DNA of 64,000 nt, taken from contig LUCM01006598.1 of the NCBI GenBank assembly GCA_008360955.1, positions 1 to 64,000 on the forward strand, written 5' to 3'. Shown here in pieces: positions 12,201 to 25,500 of the stretch. The translations under genes and the position numbers were made by a program. The first letter of the stretch is position 1; every line of letters starts with the position of its first letter. The notes under the pieces were generated by a model, which saw only the letters and a list, made by a program, of their open reading frames with translations, made no database searches and had not been told where the DNA came from. Source of the DNA: Fasciolopsis buskii. Lineage: Eukaryota; Platyhelminthes; Trematoda; Plagiorchiida; Fasciolidae.

Positions 12201-15200
12201 TCATTTAGAACGGTAAGTTTCTGATTCATCGCGTTGGGATCCATCTAGTTTATTTGTCTTCTCAAGGGCTCCATCTGAGATAAATTACTGAAATATTCCA
12301 TGACCTCCTCGAGAGGTGTGACTTCATTTTGCTCATCTTTATCACTTTTGAAACACAATGTTCCGTCAGTTTCGGAATCCTATTTTACGTGACAATGATG
12401 AGCAGCTCAATCACTTACAGACAGAGGTATCCTTCGCTGACTGAACAACTCGCACATCTTGGGTTCTCGTTGGTGCTGCTGCACTGTCGTTTCCAGGAGA
12501 CATCCGTCTTCTCGATGAGATAGGATAAATCTATGGGTTGGTTACATTTAAGCTTCCATATGTTGAAATGGCTTTTGACCTCACTTCAATAACTCGAATG
12601 TTCTTATTCATTTTTTGAGAACCATCTCCCTAGTTCGATGTTCCTCTCATTCCCTCCAGTTTGCTTCAGTCTTATTGCAAGGTCTGCTAAATACTTCCTC
12701 GACTTCACAGCATTTCTACTCGACAAATCACTTTATCTATGATATCACATCCTCGAAATTTCTGTGAAACTTTCTATTCAAGTAACTGAGTGACCCGTTG
12801 CATGCTTCTATGTTTTTCAGCGTCACCCTTGTTCGTCTACCGTCATTATACCCTTAGCAAAGTCAGCATTTCCTCCACCGCATTCCAATACTGTTTTACC
12901 AGGCTTCTTGCAAACCTCAGTATTGCTCCCCAATGAAATGTAACAAAGTTCTCTTACACCCTCTTGTATCAACATTTCGAATTGTTTTCGCTATTGCGCT
13001 GGTGTTCAGTGACAAGGTCTGTTGTGGAATTTAAACGTTCATCTGCATTTATTTTTCTCATTGTACAATAAGTTATCCGTTCCAATCAAGTCACCTGATT
13101 CCACCTAGTACCAATTCACCGAAGCGAAGACTTGTATCTTTCGCGTTCGCATCAATCGAGGTCATTTTGGTACGCTTTAATAGAGGGCAAATAATGGACT
13201 ATGGACTGCAGAATGGGAACATGTGTTGTTCTACACCACTTGTTTTGCTTCCACGGTAGCTTTTTCATTTTTTTTAGTTTAGTTGTGCATAGTCAGGCTA
13301 ATTTCGCACAGTCACACCCATCTGCCGTGTAGTCATTTTTTAGTTTGCACATTGATAATGATGAGTCACTTGTCGGATGATCAGTTGAGTTATTATATAT
13401 ATATATATATAATATATATATAACACGGAGCCGACAAACTTTATTTTCGTGATATAGCGGCAACCGGATCAACTACATTAAGTTGCATCGTCCAGACGTT
13501 TGCTTACACCGTTCATTAAGGCGAATGCCTTCATCACCCCATGGACTAAATTATTACTTATTGTGACATCCAGATTGTGTCGAAAATAAACAGAATTGCT
13601 GGAAGAAGCGTTTACGTCCATATGTTCAAACAATTTTAAAATAACGAAGCATCTTGGACTATTTAGGTACATTGCTTCCAATTCCAAATTGCCATGAACT
13701 CAAACCCTCAAGTGCTAGCGTGTTCGGGTTTCATGTTTTCCGTTCGTCTGTGAACCTCCAGCCTGTTTTTATATTCTCAGCAATCCCGATGTTGTCTTAA
13801 GAATTTTGCGACTCGTTATTCCTGCGGCTCTTGATTGATTAGTTCGACCTACTTGATAATCGCTGGCATTGGCCGCAGCAAACATCTGCTGCAGTGCCAT
13901 ATACCTGGTTCATTTCAAATGTTATATCATCCAATATAGTGTTGTGAGTAGTCATAATGTGTGAAACACATCTATCTATTGATCTAACCCCGTATTTCGG
14001 ACTGGGGCCGCATGGACAACCGTTCCAGTCGTCCGCTTTCACATCGAAAAATATTAATCCTCTGATTGACCGTATCCTCGAACTTCCGTTTGATAGATTG
14101 ACTGAGGTCGTTATGTTGTTACTTCTAAGCTCCATACCAACTTTAGTGACTCTGTTGTCCTGATTGAAGTCGTATTCTGCAGCTTTTGAAGTTATGTGTC
14201 CTGGGATCCGTTGGATGTCCTATTTTGCTGTTCTTTCGCATCAGTGCAGCTGTTTCTGCTTCTAACTATACCTCCGGAAAATCTGCTGCTTATTAGTTTG
14301 GTCTACAGCTCTCAGTTTATCAAACAGATCAATTAGTTAGCCTTTTATTCTCTCAGCGGTCAGGCGGTCAACATCGCGTCGTTTCGATGCAGGACTTGGT
14401 TTCGAATCCTCTTTACGCTGGTACATTTTCTCACTTGTCAACTTTCCTTCAGCCTCGACTCTTTTCTTGAAAATAGTACACTTCGCTTTATTATTAATAA
14501 AAAGAAAGTAAGGATATAAAAGAATGCTCCCGTTACGATCACCTAATGTAAAAATTCTTAACAAAGCTGTTTTTCGACAGTAATTCGGTTGTTAACATAT
14601 CCGTCTCAATACTGCTTGTGTTGATCAGTTCACACTCACTGAAGTTCATCTTGACCAGTAACTAATAGTTGGTAGAGAATAGGATGAGTTTGTTTAGCAC
14701 GCATACACCTAGGGAGCTACGATTTTATATGGTATGTACGCAGCTACGAACACATGCACGGCGATTTCAATGGCGACTGTGACAGGTGCGACAGTCTGCA
14801 CCTCATCAGCAAGTACAGTTTGTCCACCTAGAGCTGATTTTCTTCACGCCGGCACAATCATTTTGCTATTAACCTTCTTAATGTGTGCATATTTGTGCGT
14901 TTGTGCGTTGGTTGTTCTTGTCAATAGATAACAAGCAACCAGTTGTTGGATCAATTTTGAACTACAGCGGTCGTTGCGGCGTGTGTAATATGCGCGTACA
15001 GGCGCGTGCGGGCTCCTAATGTCTCTTGTTTTTGTTTGGCTGCAAGTACAGGAATAATCGCCTAACTAAAACTTCAACTCGTTTTCACGCGTACTTTTCG
15101 CGCTGTAATGTGTAACTCGTCAGATGCGTGTGTATTGACTACCCCTCAGACCCCCTAACTTCGTAGCGTGACTTTGGGTTTTGCTTGGTTTCGTTTCGAT

Positions 15201-18200
15201 GGAAGAAAATCCACTCGGAAGTATTCAGGTCGTGAGTACACCGTGATTTAGAAAACAACAAATAATGTGGTGCAGTTTACCAAGTGTATCACTGACTATA
15301 ACATCTGTTCGTTCTCCGTTACATTTTGATGGAGTTTCTAGAAAAAACAATTTGCAATCCTTTGCTTTATCGTTCGTTGTTTAGCCTGAGAAATGAAATT
15401 TAGGTTAACATGCGTATTACGTTTCCTGGGATTCTCTTCTGTGAAGATCACAATCTAACATAGAATCCTCGACTTTATTGGCATGTTCTTCTCAAGTCTA
15501 CCGGTATAACTCAGTAAATTTTGGAATTCATGGTAACTTTCACTCACGATAAGCCGGCGTTTGTGATAAGGATCAGGTTCGGCGATCCGCGTTCACTTGG
15601 GAAATCTCTTGGGTACCTACTGACAGTCGTGAGCGGCAAGTTGTAAGTTTCCATTTCTCGTTCGATGCACGGCATGATTCGCAATGCAAATAGCGAATCT
15701 CATTGTGGCGACTCAAGGAGAGTAGCATTTTAGCAAAATATCCCCATGTAAACCAGTTTACTGGTCTTATTTTCAACGTAGAATAAAATAAAGAGGTCTT
15801 TCTAAACAGCTTGAACGACAGCACAACCACATCTCCGGAGCGTTCTTTATCCTCTGAGAACGTAGTGCGGGATTCGCTCTAAGCCAAACACATTCGCTAA
15901 GGGAATGCTTTGCCTGAAAACGATGGCTTTTTAAATTGAAGACAATCTCACCAAGTGGTCGTTCGTCGGATAAAGTGTCTTTCTGCATACAGATATCTCG
16001 ATTTCTTTTTGTTTAAGTGAAGCGCCTCTGACTTCCATGGGATATCGCATTGTCGATTGGAAGCGGAGTTTACACGGTCGTATTAAGGCCAGTTTCCCTT
16101 TGCGACTCGGAACCTTCGTCCTTGCTGACCGAAGATGTGCGGAGACTCTTAGTCTTTGAACAACGTGGTCTCCTCTGGTATATCTACAACATGGTGGTAG
16201 AATTGTGCGGGAAATATCGACGCTAAATGTAGGTGATAGGTCCACCCAAGAAAATCGCGTCCGGATTGCCCACGGCACTGCCTTCCATCGATTATCTGAT
16301 ATTCACGAAGAGAAAGATGTGAAAGAATCAAGCCGGTTTCCGAAACTGTAGCATTTACAGTGAATAAACGTTTATTCTAGGACAAATATTAGAACATTGG
16401 TACACCGCCAGTACACCCACAATTTGTCATTCTTGATATGAATATGCCATTCGGTTCAGTCGACCGTGATTATTTTCACCGAAGGGTGTCCTAGTGGAAT
16501 TCATTTGAGTTGACCAAACAAGACGAGACCGAATCTGTGCCTACGGCGATTTTTCACCGGTGTACATCATGAGAAGTGGTAATCGTCTGGGGCGCCCAGT
16601 TCCATTTTTCACCTTCAGCATCGAAGCTGATATGGCTGGAGAGAAGAGTGAGAATAGTGGAATCCATATTTCCTAAGAAAAGAAATTGCCAAACGAATAA
16701 TATACGGATGCTCTCTTACTGAGTGAAGACAAATTCGGATGTCAGTTGCTCTCGAACACCTGATCAACAGGGTGGAAATGCTGGAGATGCTTCTAACACC
16801 TTCGAAGTGTATATTGCCGTTCAAGACTTAATTACATCGTAGCCGAATTTCGTACGTGAAGAAGAAGAATGGAGTGGGATAAATCGACTAGGTCATTTGA
16901 ATAAGTGTGTCAAACCCAGTCGTCGCATATGAAGGAGGAAACGATTTCGCACATACGGAAGGCGTAGTATGAACATCAGTGTTCACCGTCAAACAGCAAG
17001 GCAAGCCCCACTGACCGCTGTCTTTTCCCCAGAGTGGCATGCTCCTAGAAACATTTAATATCCAAGGGGAAAAGGAAGTGGATCTACACATGTGGGAAAA
17101 GATCAGAATGTTACAGAGACAACATACGAAACACATCCTGAATGCACAAACGCACATGTTTTCAACCATTCCGGTTAGACAGAAAATGGAAACATGATCG
17201 ACACCGTTCACGGTTCGTTGCCATACCCTCTAGTATCTCCAGCCAGCCAGTTCACGAGTCTTTCGGACCGAAACCACGAAGGCGTGAGACATCTACTTTA
17301 CCTGAGTTCGTTGTGCATTTTTTTCACTCCACATTGACACACCATCTGATGAATTCCACATAGCTTCTTCCAATTTGTGGGAGGGATGCAAACTAGGACA
17401 CGGTGTGGTGGAGGAGTGTTCGCCACACGCAACACATGTCCTAACCAGCACTGTCTACTAAGTTTCATACGTTGAGATAAGGTTTTCTCAGAATTGGCAC
17501 CTGATATTAGATCCCTAACCTCCACATTTCTCATCCGATCACTTCATTCACTCACAGCGATACTACATAAACATCGGTGATCGAAAATCTCCAGGCGACG
17601 AACATCTCACACGCATATTCTACGTCTGGCAACCATGCAAGAAAACTGAGCGCACTGCGCTACACTACACGCGATCCTCCAACTTCAGTAAAATATCAGG
17701 CCGACGCCACAAGTAATTCAGTCCAGCGTAAGCCACTCGAGCCTTCGATATATGCGTGTTTACCTCTACTATCGTGCTACCGTCGTTCGATACACAGCTG
17801 CCAAGGTAAGTGCAAAGGTCCACAATCGTTAGTTCCTCTCCATCCAGTATCAAGTTCGGGACTACTGTCGTCCAGTCCTATAAGAACACTTTGCACTTTC
17901 AGGGTACAAAGTACATGCCGAACCGAGCTACAGCCCTCGAGAGTCTGTCTAGTGCACGTTATGCACGGTCCGCAGATTCGAATGGACACACAATGCCATC
18001 TGCGTAATCTAAATTACAGCTTCTCTTCATTTACCAGTTCGATCCCTAAATCTTGTAGACCTCCTGAAGCATCTTCCATCACCTCGTCCATGACGAAGTC
18101 AAACACCGCTAGTCGCTTCGAATGAACTTGTTAGTTCACCGTATATCCTCACGCGACCACAGGTATGGAAGAACAGTGCTCACAGGAGATTCAAGAACTT

Positions 18201-21200
18201 CGTTGGCATACCACTCCGGTGGAGGGCACTGAATGACACTGTCCGATCCACTGAACCAGACGCACCTTTTAAGTCGAGAAAGACCACGATCGTAGAGTGG
18301 CGGTGTTTGTATGTATGTATGTGTGTGTGTGTGTGACGCGTTTTGAGTAACTGTCAAAGAGTGAATATCTGGTCGATGGAATCTCGACCTGGACGAAATG
18401 CAGCTTTTTGTTGGATGTTAATCTCGCGAACCGGTGTCAAACGGTGCAGCATTATCGAAGCTAAGAACTTAGCAACTGTCAGAATTAAACTAATGTCACG
18501 ATGATTGCTACAGTCACTCCGTGTGTCCTTATTGAAGACAGGTATAATCAGAGACAGGGTTTCACTACCCAAATTGAAAAGACCTGGGCAGGGGGAGGGG
18601 GTTCGTCGGGAGCGCGTGTAGGTTCAGTTGAATTGCAGGCTTGGGTTGGAGACGATAAATAAATATCTCAATACCACAATAAGTGGAGTTCTTGCATTCG
18701 AATTTTCTATTCTACGATATGGCCCGTCAACATGTTGTTTTGCTTTGCGACCTTCGTTGTTTTTTGTTCACATTTTCTCCTTTGAGAAGACAATGNNNNN
18801 NNNNNNNNNNNNNNNNNNNNNNNNNNNNNNNNTGTGAGATACCAACCGAAAGCAGAACACGCTGGTGTAAAGTTAATGGTTGTAGAAACTGAATTGAAAA
18901 ATTGGCGTAGCTAGTGAAATTACATTACTCGGACCGTCAATTTGTGTTTCACTGAGGTGGCACACAACAACTGCCACTGATTCAATTGTCGGTGCTGAAC
19001 GCGCCCGTTGTCCAACTTGTATAAAGGGTCACGCCTAGGAGGGCCCAGATTTAGAAGTTGACGAAGCTTGAGAAAATGTGGGCCACGAGACTGAGATTCA
19101 TTTACGACACTACCTGACAATGAGCTGTTGGAAGTACAAAGAATCTTATTAATGGGAGTCTTACAAGTAGGCTCAAGGGGAAAAGTGAGATGATTGGATA
19201 GGATATAAGAGTTGAACAAAAGGGAATAAACTATGAACCCATCACCACATCCTGCGTCCGAATGCCTCACTATGGTCGAAGGTGAGTGTATCAGGCTCCA
19301 AATCAAATAGTCGCCCTGAATGCCCCTCGAAAGGTTTCCTCACAACCGGCACCTTATATAGCCTCTGTTGATCGATTTCTTCGCTTCTCAAGGATTCGCA
19401 TCTGCGGACCTCTGACTAAAGGCGTTTGCATGCGACCCCCTAAATCAATTCTTTAGGTGCTCACCCTAACTATTTAGTCTGTTATGCAGTGTTGATGACC
19501 TTTTTTTTTATCACCCACGCCTTCACGAGCCGAATTTTCCCGCCCGTTTTTGCACAAGTTTACACAATTCTCCTCTGTTACCCGCAGGGCTTGTAACTTT
19601 TATTCATTCCACTGCCTTAACCCATCCTTTTTCGACGGCTAACCGTGCTTACGATCCTCATCGATTGCCGTTGAGCTGAAGCAAAATTTGCACTAAAACT
19701 AACGCATAATCCGATTTGGCTTTCGTGAACCAATAAGTACTAGAGCTGTGGATAGAACCGCCCTATCTGTAGCTTACTGCGATATGGTCGATCGGACTCA
19801 GACTACCTGTCGACTAGAGCGCCGTGCCGCCGTGCAACGCGAACTACGCCGAAAAGTCGTTCTATACAGGAATAAATGAGTGTATGTACAAAACTGCAGT
19901 GTTCACCTGAAAGGGCTTCCTGTAAACCATTTTTGGATCCAATCTAGAAAGGCCGCTTCAGCTTCCCACTCAAGCCTATTCTTACACCGCGTTGACCCAT
20001 AGCCTGAGCTTTTTCGTTCCCAGGGCTCCCCAGGACATATTTTAACGAGATGTTAGGCCCATTTGGTTGAATTACTCTACTCGAATCCTGTATTCGTTTC
20101 ACTGACGCAGCAGACATCAATCGAAAGTGAGTCCACCATCCGAGTGAACACGCCTGTTGGCCAGCCTGCGCGAGAGCGCGTACATTGAAGGAGCCGAGAG
20201 TCAGAGGCTGACGTGTGAGCTAACAGACTGAGAACCACTTAGAACACAATTTGACAATAAACCGATGCGATTATCGGGCGTGTTATCACTGGGGTCACCA
20301 TGGCTAGGCAGAGCGGGCAAAGAGATTGGTTTGGAGACAGAAGAGACAGTTTGAATAAAGGAGAGGCATTATCTGACTAGCAGGCTTATCACTATCCCCC
20401 CCACTCGATGCAATGGGCAGCGCAATCCTGATTACCCTGCCCGATGACCGATGCAGTATGGAATTATTTTTAGGCGTGTAACTCATGGGGTCCGACCACT
20501 AAGCAGAAGAATGATTAGGGTTCTCAATCAAAGCCTTTGGTTCTGACACGACCCTAACCGCAAGGTAGCTAGGTTTAACTGAGGGGAAGCCTATCCATTT
20601 GGATTAATTTTTTCTCCACTGAATTTTCCGACTGATTCGCTAACTCAGATAAACCCCCGACTTGGATGACCAGGAGACTACTTCGTCAGGCCTCTACCCA
20701 ATGACCTTCCAAGCATGATCGGATCTTCTGCTGGAGATAAGCCTTCTTATATGGTTCGCTGGGTCATGGAGGCAAGCAAGACGTCACCCCGTGTAAAGGT
20801 GCAATCTCCTTGTCACAGGTTGTAGAGGATAGGGTCACTGAGTTCGCCCGATGTAGCAGGCGCTGAACGTAATTGGTTTTTTTGACAAGTGTTGCGTGTG
20901 CCCACAGACTGACATTCTCGGGGTACGCTGTTCTTCTAGACACATGATAATTGGAAGATGGGTCAATGTGGTCAGTCCAAGATTTGGCGAAAAAATATGA
21001 AATCCTCAACCATTGGACTGTTTCGAATAAGTCGAGTTCATTTACTTGGTTTAGATGCACGATCTTCCTCAATGTGATCGCTGGAGATATTAGACGATTT
21101 TTTTCGTGCCGTAATCCTTTGCTTGTTGCACTCGGAATGAACCCTCTTTTACAGGGATATTTTTACGCTGCATATTTTGTTATTTTATTATTATTCGTCT

Positions 21201-22537
21201 GCTTTTGAATATACGATGCTTTGAGGTAACAGTTAAACCTATGCCATACTAGTACAATGTCATTGGTTGCATGAAGTCACGCGACCGTTGAATTTTATTG
21301 TTTAGTTCTGAGGAGACCAAGGTGTAACGTGGTGGCACAGTCAGCAGTCTTTCGGGCTCGCCTTGCTTTTTACCGCTAAATGATGGTGATGATGATCATG
21401 AAGACGTTAATGCATCTCCTAAGGATATTGACAAAGATGATGGGTTCTTGATTGATTTTCGCGTTAGGATTACATGATGATTGCTTGATTTTAAAATTCA
21501 TGTTTTAGGATAAAACCGCATGCGGCGATCCTTCGACCTAGACCGCAGATCATATTTAGCTAAATTACGTCTTGGGTCCGAGCGGTTTATCACAATGTGT
21601 CGAAGAATGAACTTGAAATTTCTTAAATAAAATGACTTCCTTCATGCATTTTTCATCCTTCTTAGTAAATTCTACTCCTCAGACTTGTCCAGAAATTATT
21701 TTTAATCTCCTTTTTGTTTTTGTAGCGGCCAATTTTTGCCTACGAATACATTAACTAACAGTGTTGATGTGACTCTTGTTTCCGACTTCACGAAATTCGC
21801 AGTCACGGTGAGTGTTCGTCTGTATGTTTTCACTCTTGTAAATTTATTTGTAATCGCCTCATTTTTCACGTCAACAGTGAAAACAGGAGAAACATGTATT
21901 TTACTGAAATCAAAAAACGATGTTCTTTCATCAGGTCGTAATTGGAGAACCCACCCTTATGTAATGGATGATGATGAATCGAGCACCAAACCAGTCGTTT
22001 TTTGGCATTCAACCACTACGCGTGTTCGACTGTGATTTGTGATATCCCTGGAATATGCATATCCCTCAGAAGGAGACAAACACAAACCAACTCTAAGAAT
22101 TAGACTATTCCAGAGTTAGTCAGCAATTCACTCATCCCGTATCAACTGACGAACAAAGTAATCTTCGATCAGTAGTTTGTCTAGCCATAAATTTACAAAT
22201 AGTAGACGTCTTCGCAACACGGAATTGCAATGGGGCTTCCACATGCATCATTGATATTTTATGCGTTGTCTCTTCTTCTATTCATAATGTTATTCTTAAG
22301 CATAAGGTTACAGTCGGTCCTACACTTTTTTGCTATAGTACGCTGGCGATATGAGTGAGTGTGCTGGGAAGAGATCGGCCTTACAATCGTTTGGGATAGG
22401 TCTGCCATGACTATAAAACAAGGTACTTTTCAAAACAACCACACAGCCTCATTTGCTCAGACATGTTTGTGAGCTAAGTGACAGTAAATTCCCGTCTCCA
22501 GTCTCTCTCTATATATATGTATATATATTTATATATA

Positions 22538-22572
<35 letters not shown>

Positions 22573-25500
22573 CATAGGACGATTAGATTTGCTCGCAGTC
22601 GATATCTTGGTTAGACTAGTAACCCGGAGACTGAAATTTTATTCAACTTTACAAATTTTCCCAGAGTAACATGTTGGAAGTTGAGTATGTAAGTGCATGC
22701 CAAAAGTTCAAGGCCACTTTTCTTCGGTCTGATGAGCCACACAAAAGTGAAATACGAATTTACCCAGAGGAACAGGACTGGCTGCCGAACTCCTCCGACA
22801 TTAGTGGAACAACACAAGCCTGTAATTGGACCGACTGGAAGTCAAGGCCAAGTGCGGAGTCATCCAGGCACCCTAGTTCGCGGATTGATTGAAAGTGGTC
22901 TGCTTTTGTGACACGCTTAGGAGGGAATGGGGGCCGCATTCGCTATGAAGAATAGAGATTAAACAGTTAGTCCGTTAGACGAGGAGCAATCGGCTAATGA
23001 GCTCTATTCTTGTGTAAACTTGTATATGCCATTTGATTATGACAAAAAGACGAACAACTGTCGCGTTGACTGGCCAGAGGCCGTTTGTTCGTTCCCATTT
23101 GATTAAACGGAGTGCGATTGAAGTCGAATCGAGACGACAGATTGGAGACAGCAGCGATGGACCAGAATGTAAGACGCGAAACACGTATATCACAATTATT
23201 TTTGTCCTCCTGTTCTCGTTCAACTTTGAAATATTTCTTTTCCTATAACTTAGCCTTCTGTCTTCACCTATTCTCCCTCCCTTTCACCTCTTTTTATCCG
23301 CATCATTGTCTGTTTCTAGGTAGTTCGTACTGGTCCATCCTCTTTTCATCTGATCTCCAACGGTAGTCTGTTGGGCGTGGAAGCACATCGCATGTCGTCA
23401 GACGGCTTGTTAGTTTGCCACGAATTGGCTAGCTACATGACCTATTGTCATGAGGATGCCCAAGGATATCGTACGGTGATCAATAATCGAACCATGGTCT
23501 TCTCTAAGGAAACTGATCCTTCCATTTTGAGGTGAGTTTCCTCTCTGTCCGTATCACACATTGCATGTTTTATTGAGAGGGAAATGTCGTCGTAAATCGT
23601 GAATGCGATGGTTGAACACGTCTCATCCGCTGCAGGTAGCAAGCAAACTAGCTACTTAGTATTCTGGAGACTGGATAAACAATTTATGTTTCGGTAATGT
23701 CGAAAAGACTTATTTATTTAAAACATTATCATCTACAGTGTGTGCGAATGAAATTGTCAATCCTTGTAGTCTGATTAGGCACGTTTGAAACAGATGAGAT
23801 GTCAAAATCGATTAATCTAAGATCGAAACCTCATTGTTATTACTGTTATCGGTAGTTAAGATTAGATTCACCATTGATTAATGAAAGATCCTCCGCTTAG
23901 ATTCAGCTTTATCGCAGCCACTGGGGCCACCATCGATGAGATATTCCAGGGAAGGTAGAATGAAAGTCGCTGAGATTGCGGAACTATTGGCAATGGTTTT
24001 TCGAAAACCAAATGGACTAGAATCACACGTACGGATTTGCACTGGAACGGTCGACTTCAGGCAACTTCCCGATGGGACAGTCTCATTTTTGTCTTTGTTT
24101 TTAACTCACATTGCTCTCAGGCTCATTCATACACGTACTGTGGTTGTCTGTGTGAGAGCGCACCAGAATTGCGTTCAAACCTTGGCGTCTGCTACCAAAA
24201 CAACAGTGGGCTTTGTGTGTGTGTGTGTGTGTGTTTGTGTGGATTGGTTGGTTGGATTGTTGGACAGTAATAAATCAGCCACTTCCACTCTGCTATCCTT
24301 GGAAAATCTCATCGATGGTGGCCCCTGTAGCTGCGATAAAATTGAATCTAACCTAGAGGATCCTTCACTGACCAACAGTGAATCTATCCGACAACTCTGC
24401 AATGAGTGACAGTGGTCAGTCAATGCAATGGATTTCCTTACTTACCTTCATTAATATTTTGTGATAAAAACCAGTGCTTCCTCTAAAGCACAGCTCCGGT
24501 TTGCGTTCATTCCACCGGAACACAGCGTCATGGTGACAGACTCTCCCAAGGGTGGGTTAATTTGATCTAAACCGACATAGTTCGCTGTGCAAGTGCAGCG
24601 TTGAATATTTATTCCGGTAGAACGTAGAATAGGAAGACTAGTTGGTATTGAGATCTAATCATTGTTCTTGGGCGAGTGAGTAAATAAATGCGTTTTTCAC
24701 CGTGCGCATGCAGCGCAGTACTACGGAAGGACCTACTTTACATCACCTAGGATTCACAGAATGATGACAATGAGCCGTCAAGTGCGACCGTGAAACTTGG
24801 AGCGGCATGGTAACAAGTTTGAACCAAGAAATGAGTGCAGCAACCTTCGAGGCTGTTTGGTCTATTACACGATTTATGAATGCAGTCTGTATTTTTATCC
24901 TTTTGTCCCATGAAATAGGTCCCAGTCGACGGGAAAATTGCTCCAGTTCACCGTCACCGATGGAACTCACGTGTGTGCAAACGAGGTATACGCCCTGGTA
25001 GAGGTAATGAAATTGGTTCTTGAATTGCGTGTGCCTGCCTCGGGAATAATCTCGTTGAAGAGAATCCCCGGTGCGTCGTTGGAACCCGGAACTGAGTTGG
25101 CCCGATTACATTTGGACGATCCGACCCAGGCCAAATCGTTGCAGTTGTATACGTAAGTTGTATTCGCATTTAATGTTATAAGGATTCTCAAACCCAACTC
25201 GCGCGATTCGTTCATTTCCATGCTGGCAGTAAATTGCGTTTGTCGCATTCCCCAATCAGATGACGTAAATATTCCCTTCTTTTTTAACATTTTTGGTCCG
25301 AAGTTATTATCAAATTCTTGCTTGTTATTTATCCATCCCACTCCGGCCCATCATAGTTGTCTCAGCCACAGTTATTAGTAACCAATGCAATTACGAGCCA
25401 CTGAAAATATGCACATTATTTGCATAGTCACTTCTCATTAAGTTCGCATCTGGCTAATTTGTCACATGTTGTCATCCCAATTAGCACTTTGTTTGAATCC

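Larger units (their letters stand above)
16231..19378 (-). mobile_element. RTE-like LINE copy A, minus strand, defective
   Basis: Read on the minus strand, it has a start of the endonuclease region ([20 protein letters not shown], near 19030-18940), then after an internal deletion the reverse-transcriptase core: [20 protein letters not shown] and [13 protein letters not shown] (about 18550-18370), a frameshifted DLKGA/SVDRT block, the catalytic motif mutated to YADG (17995-18006), [10 protein letters not shown] and [10 protein letters not shown], and the C-terminal [18 protein letters not shown]. The 16991-19378 part is almost identical to copy B; the 16231-17930 part is almost identical to copy C. 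It has stops and frameshifts, so it is dead. Confidence 0.85.
12213..21725 (+). other. ACC intron 4 (9.5 kb)
   Basis: A large intron. Its first 3.3 kb contain only an AT microsatellite at 13391-13432 and anonymous sequence. Then come coding-like minus-strand sequence (15573-16331), LINE copy A (16231-19378), an older LINE fragment (19400-20640), a repeat family X copy (20800-21090) and a LINE tail (21330-21405). Confidence 0.8.
23532..24918 (+). other. ACC intron 6
   Basis: A 1.4-kb intron that contains a long inverted repeat (arms 23870-23973 and 24275-24389) around a GT microsatellite. Confidence 0.8.

Noticed and set aside
17577..18125. 182-codon plus-strand frame, repeated on the minus strand at 35421-35969 and shortened at 55518-55826.
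   Set aside because: It is antisense to the LINE reverse transcriptase in copies A, B and C. Its conservation follows from the element being repeated. The sense strand carries the recognisable motifs.
23936..24409. 157-codon frame in intron 6.
   Set aside because: It runs through the two arms of the inverted repeat and a GT microsatellite (VCVCVCVC), so it is not a plausible gene.
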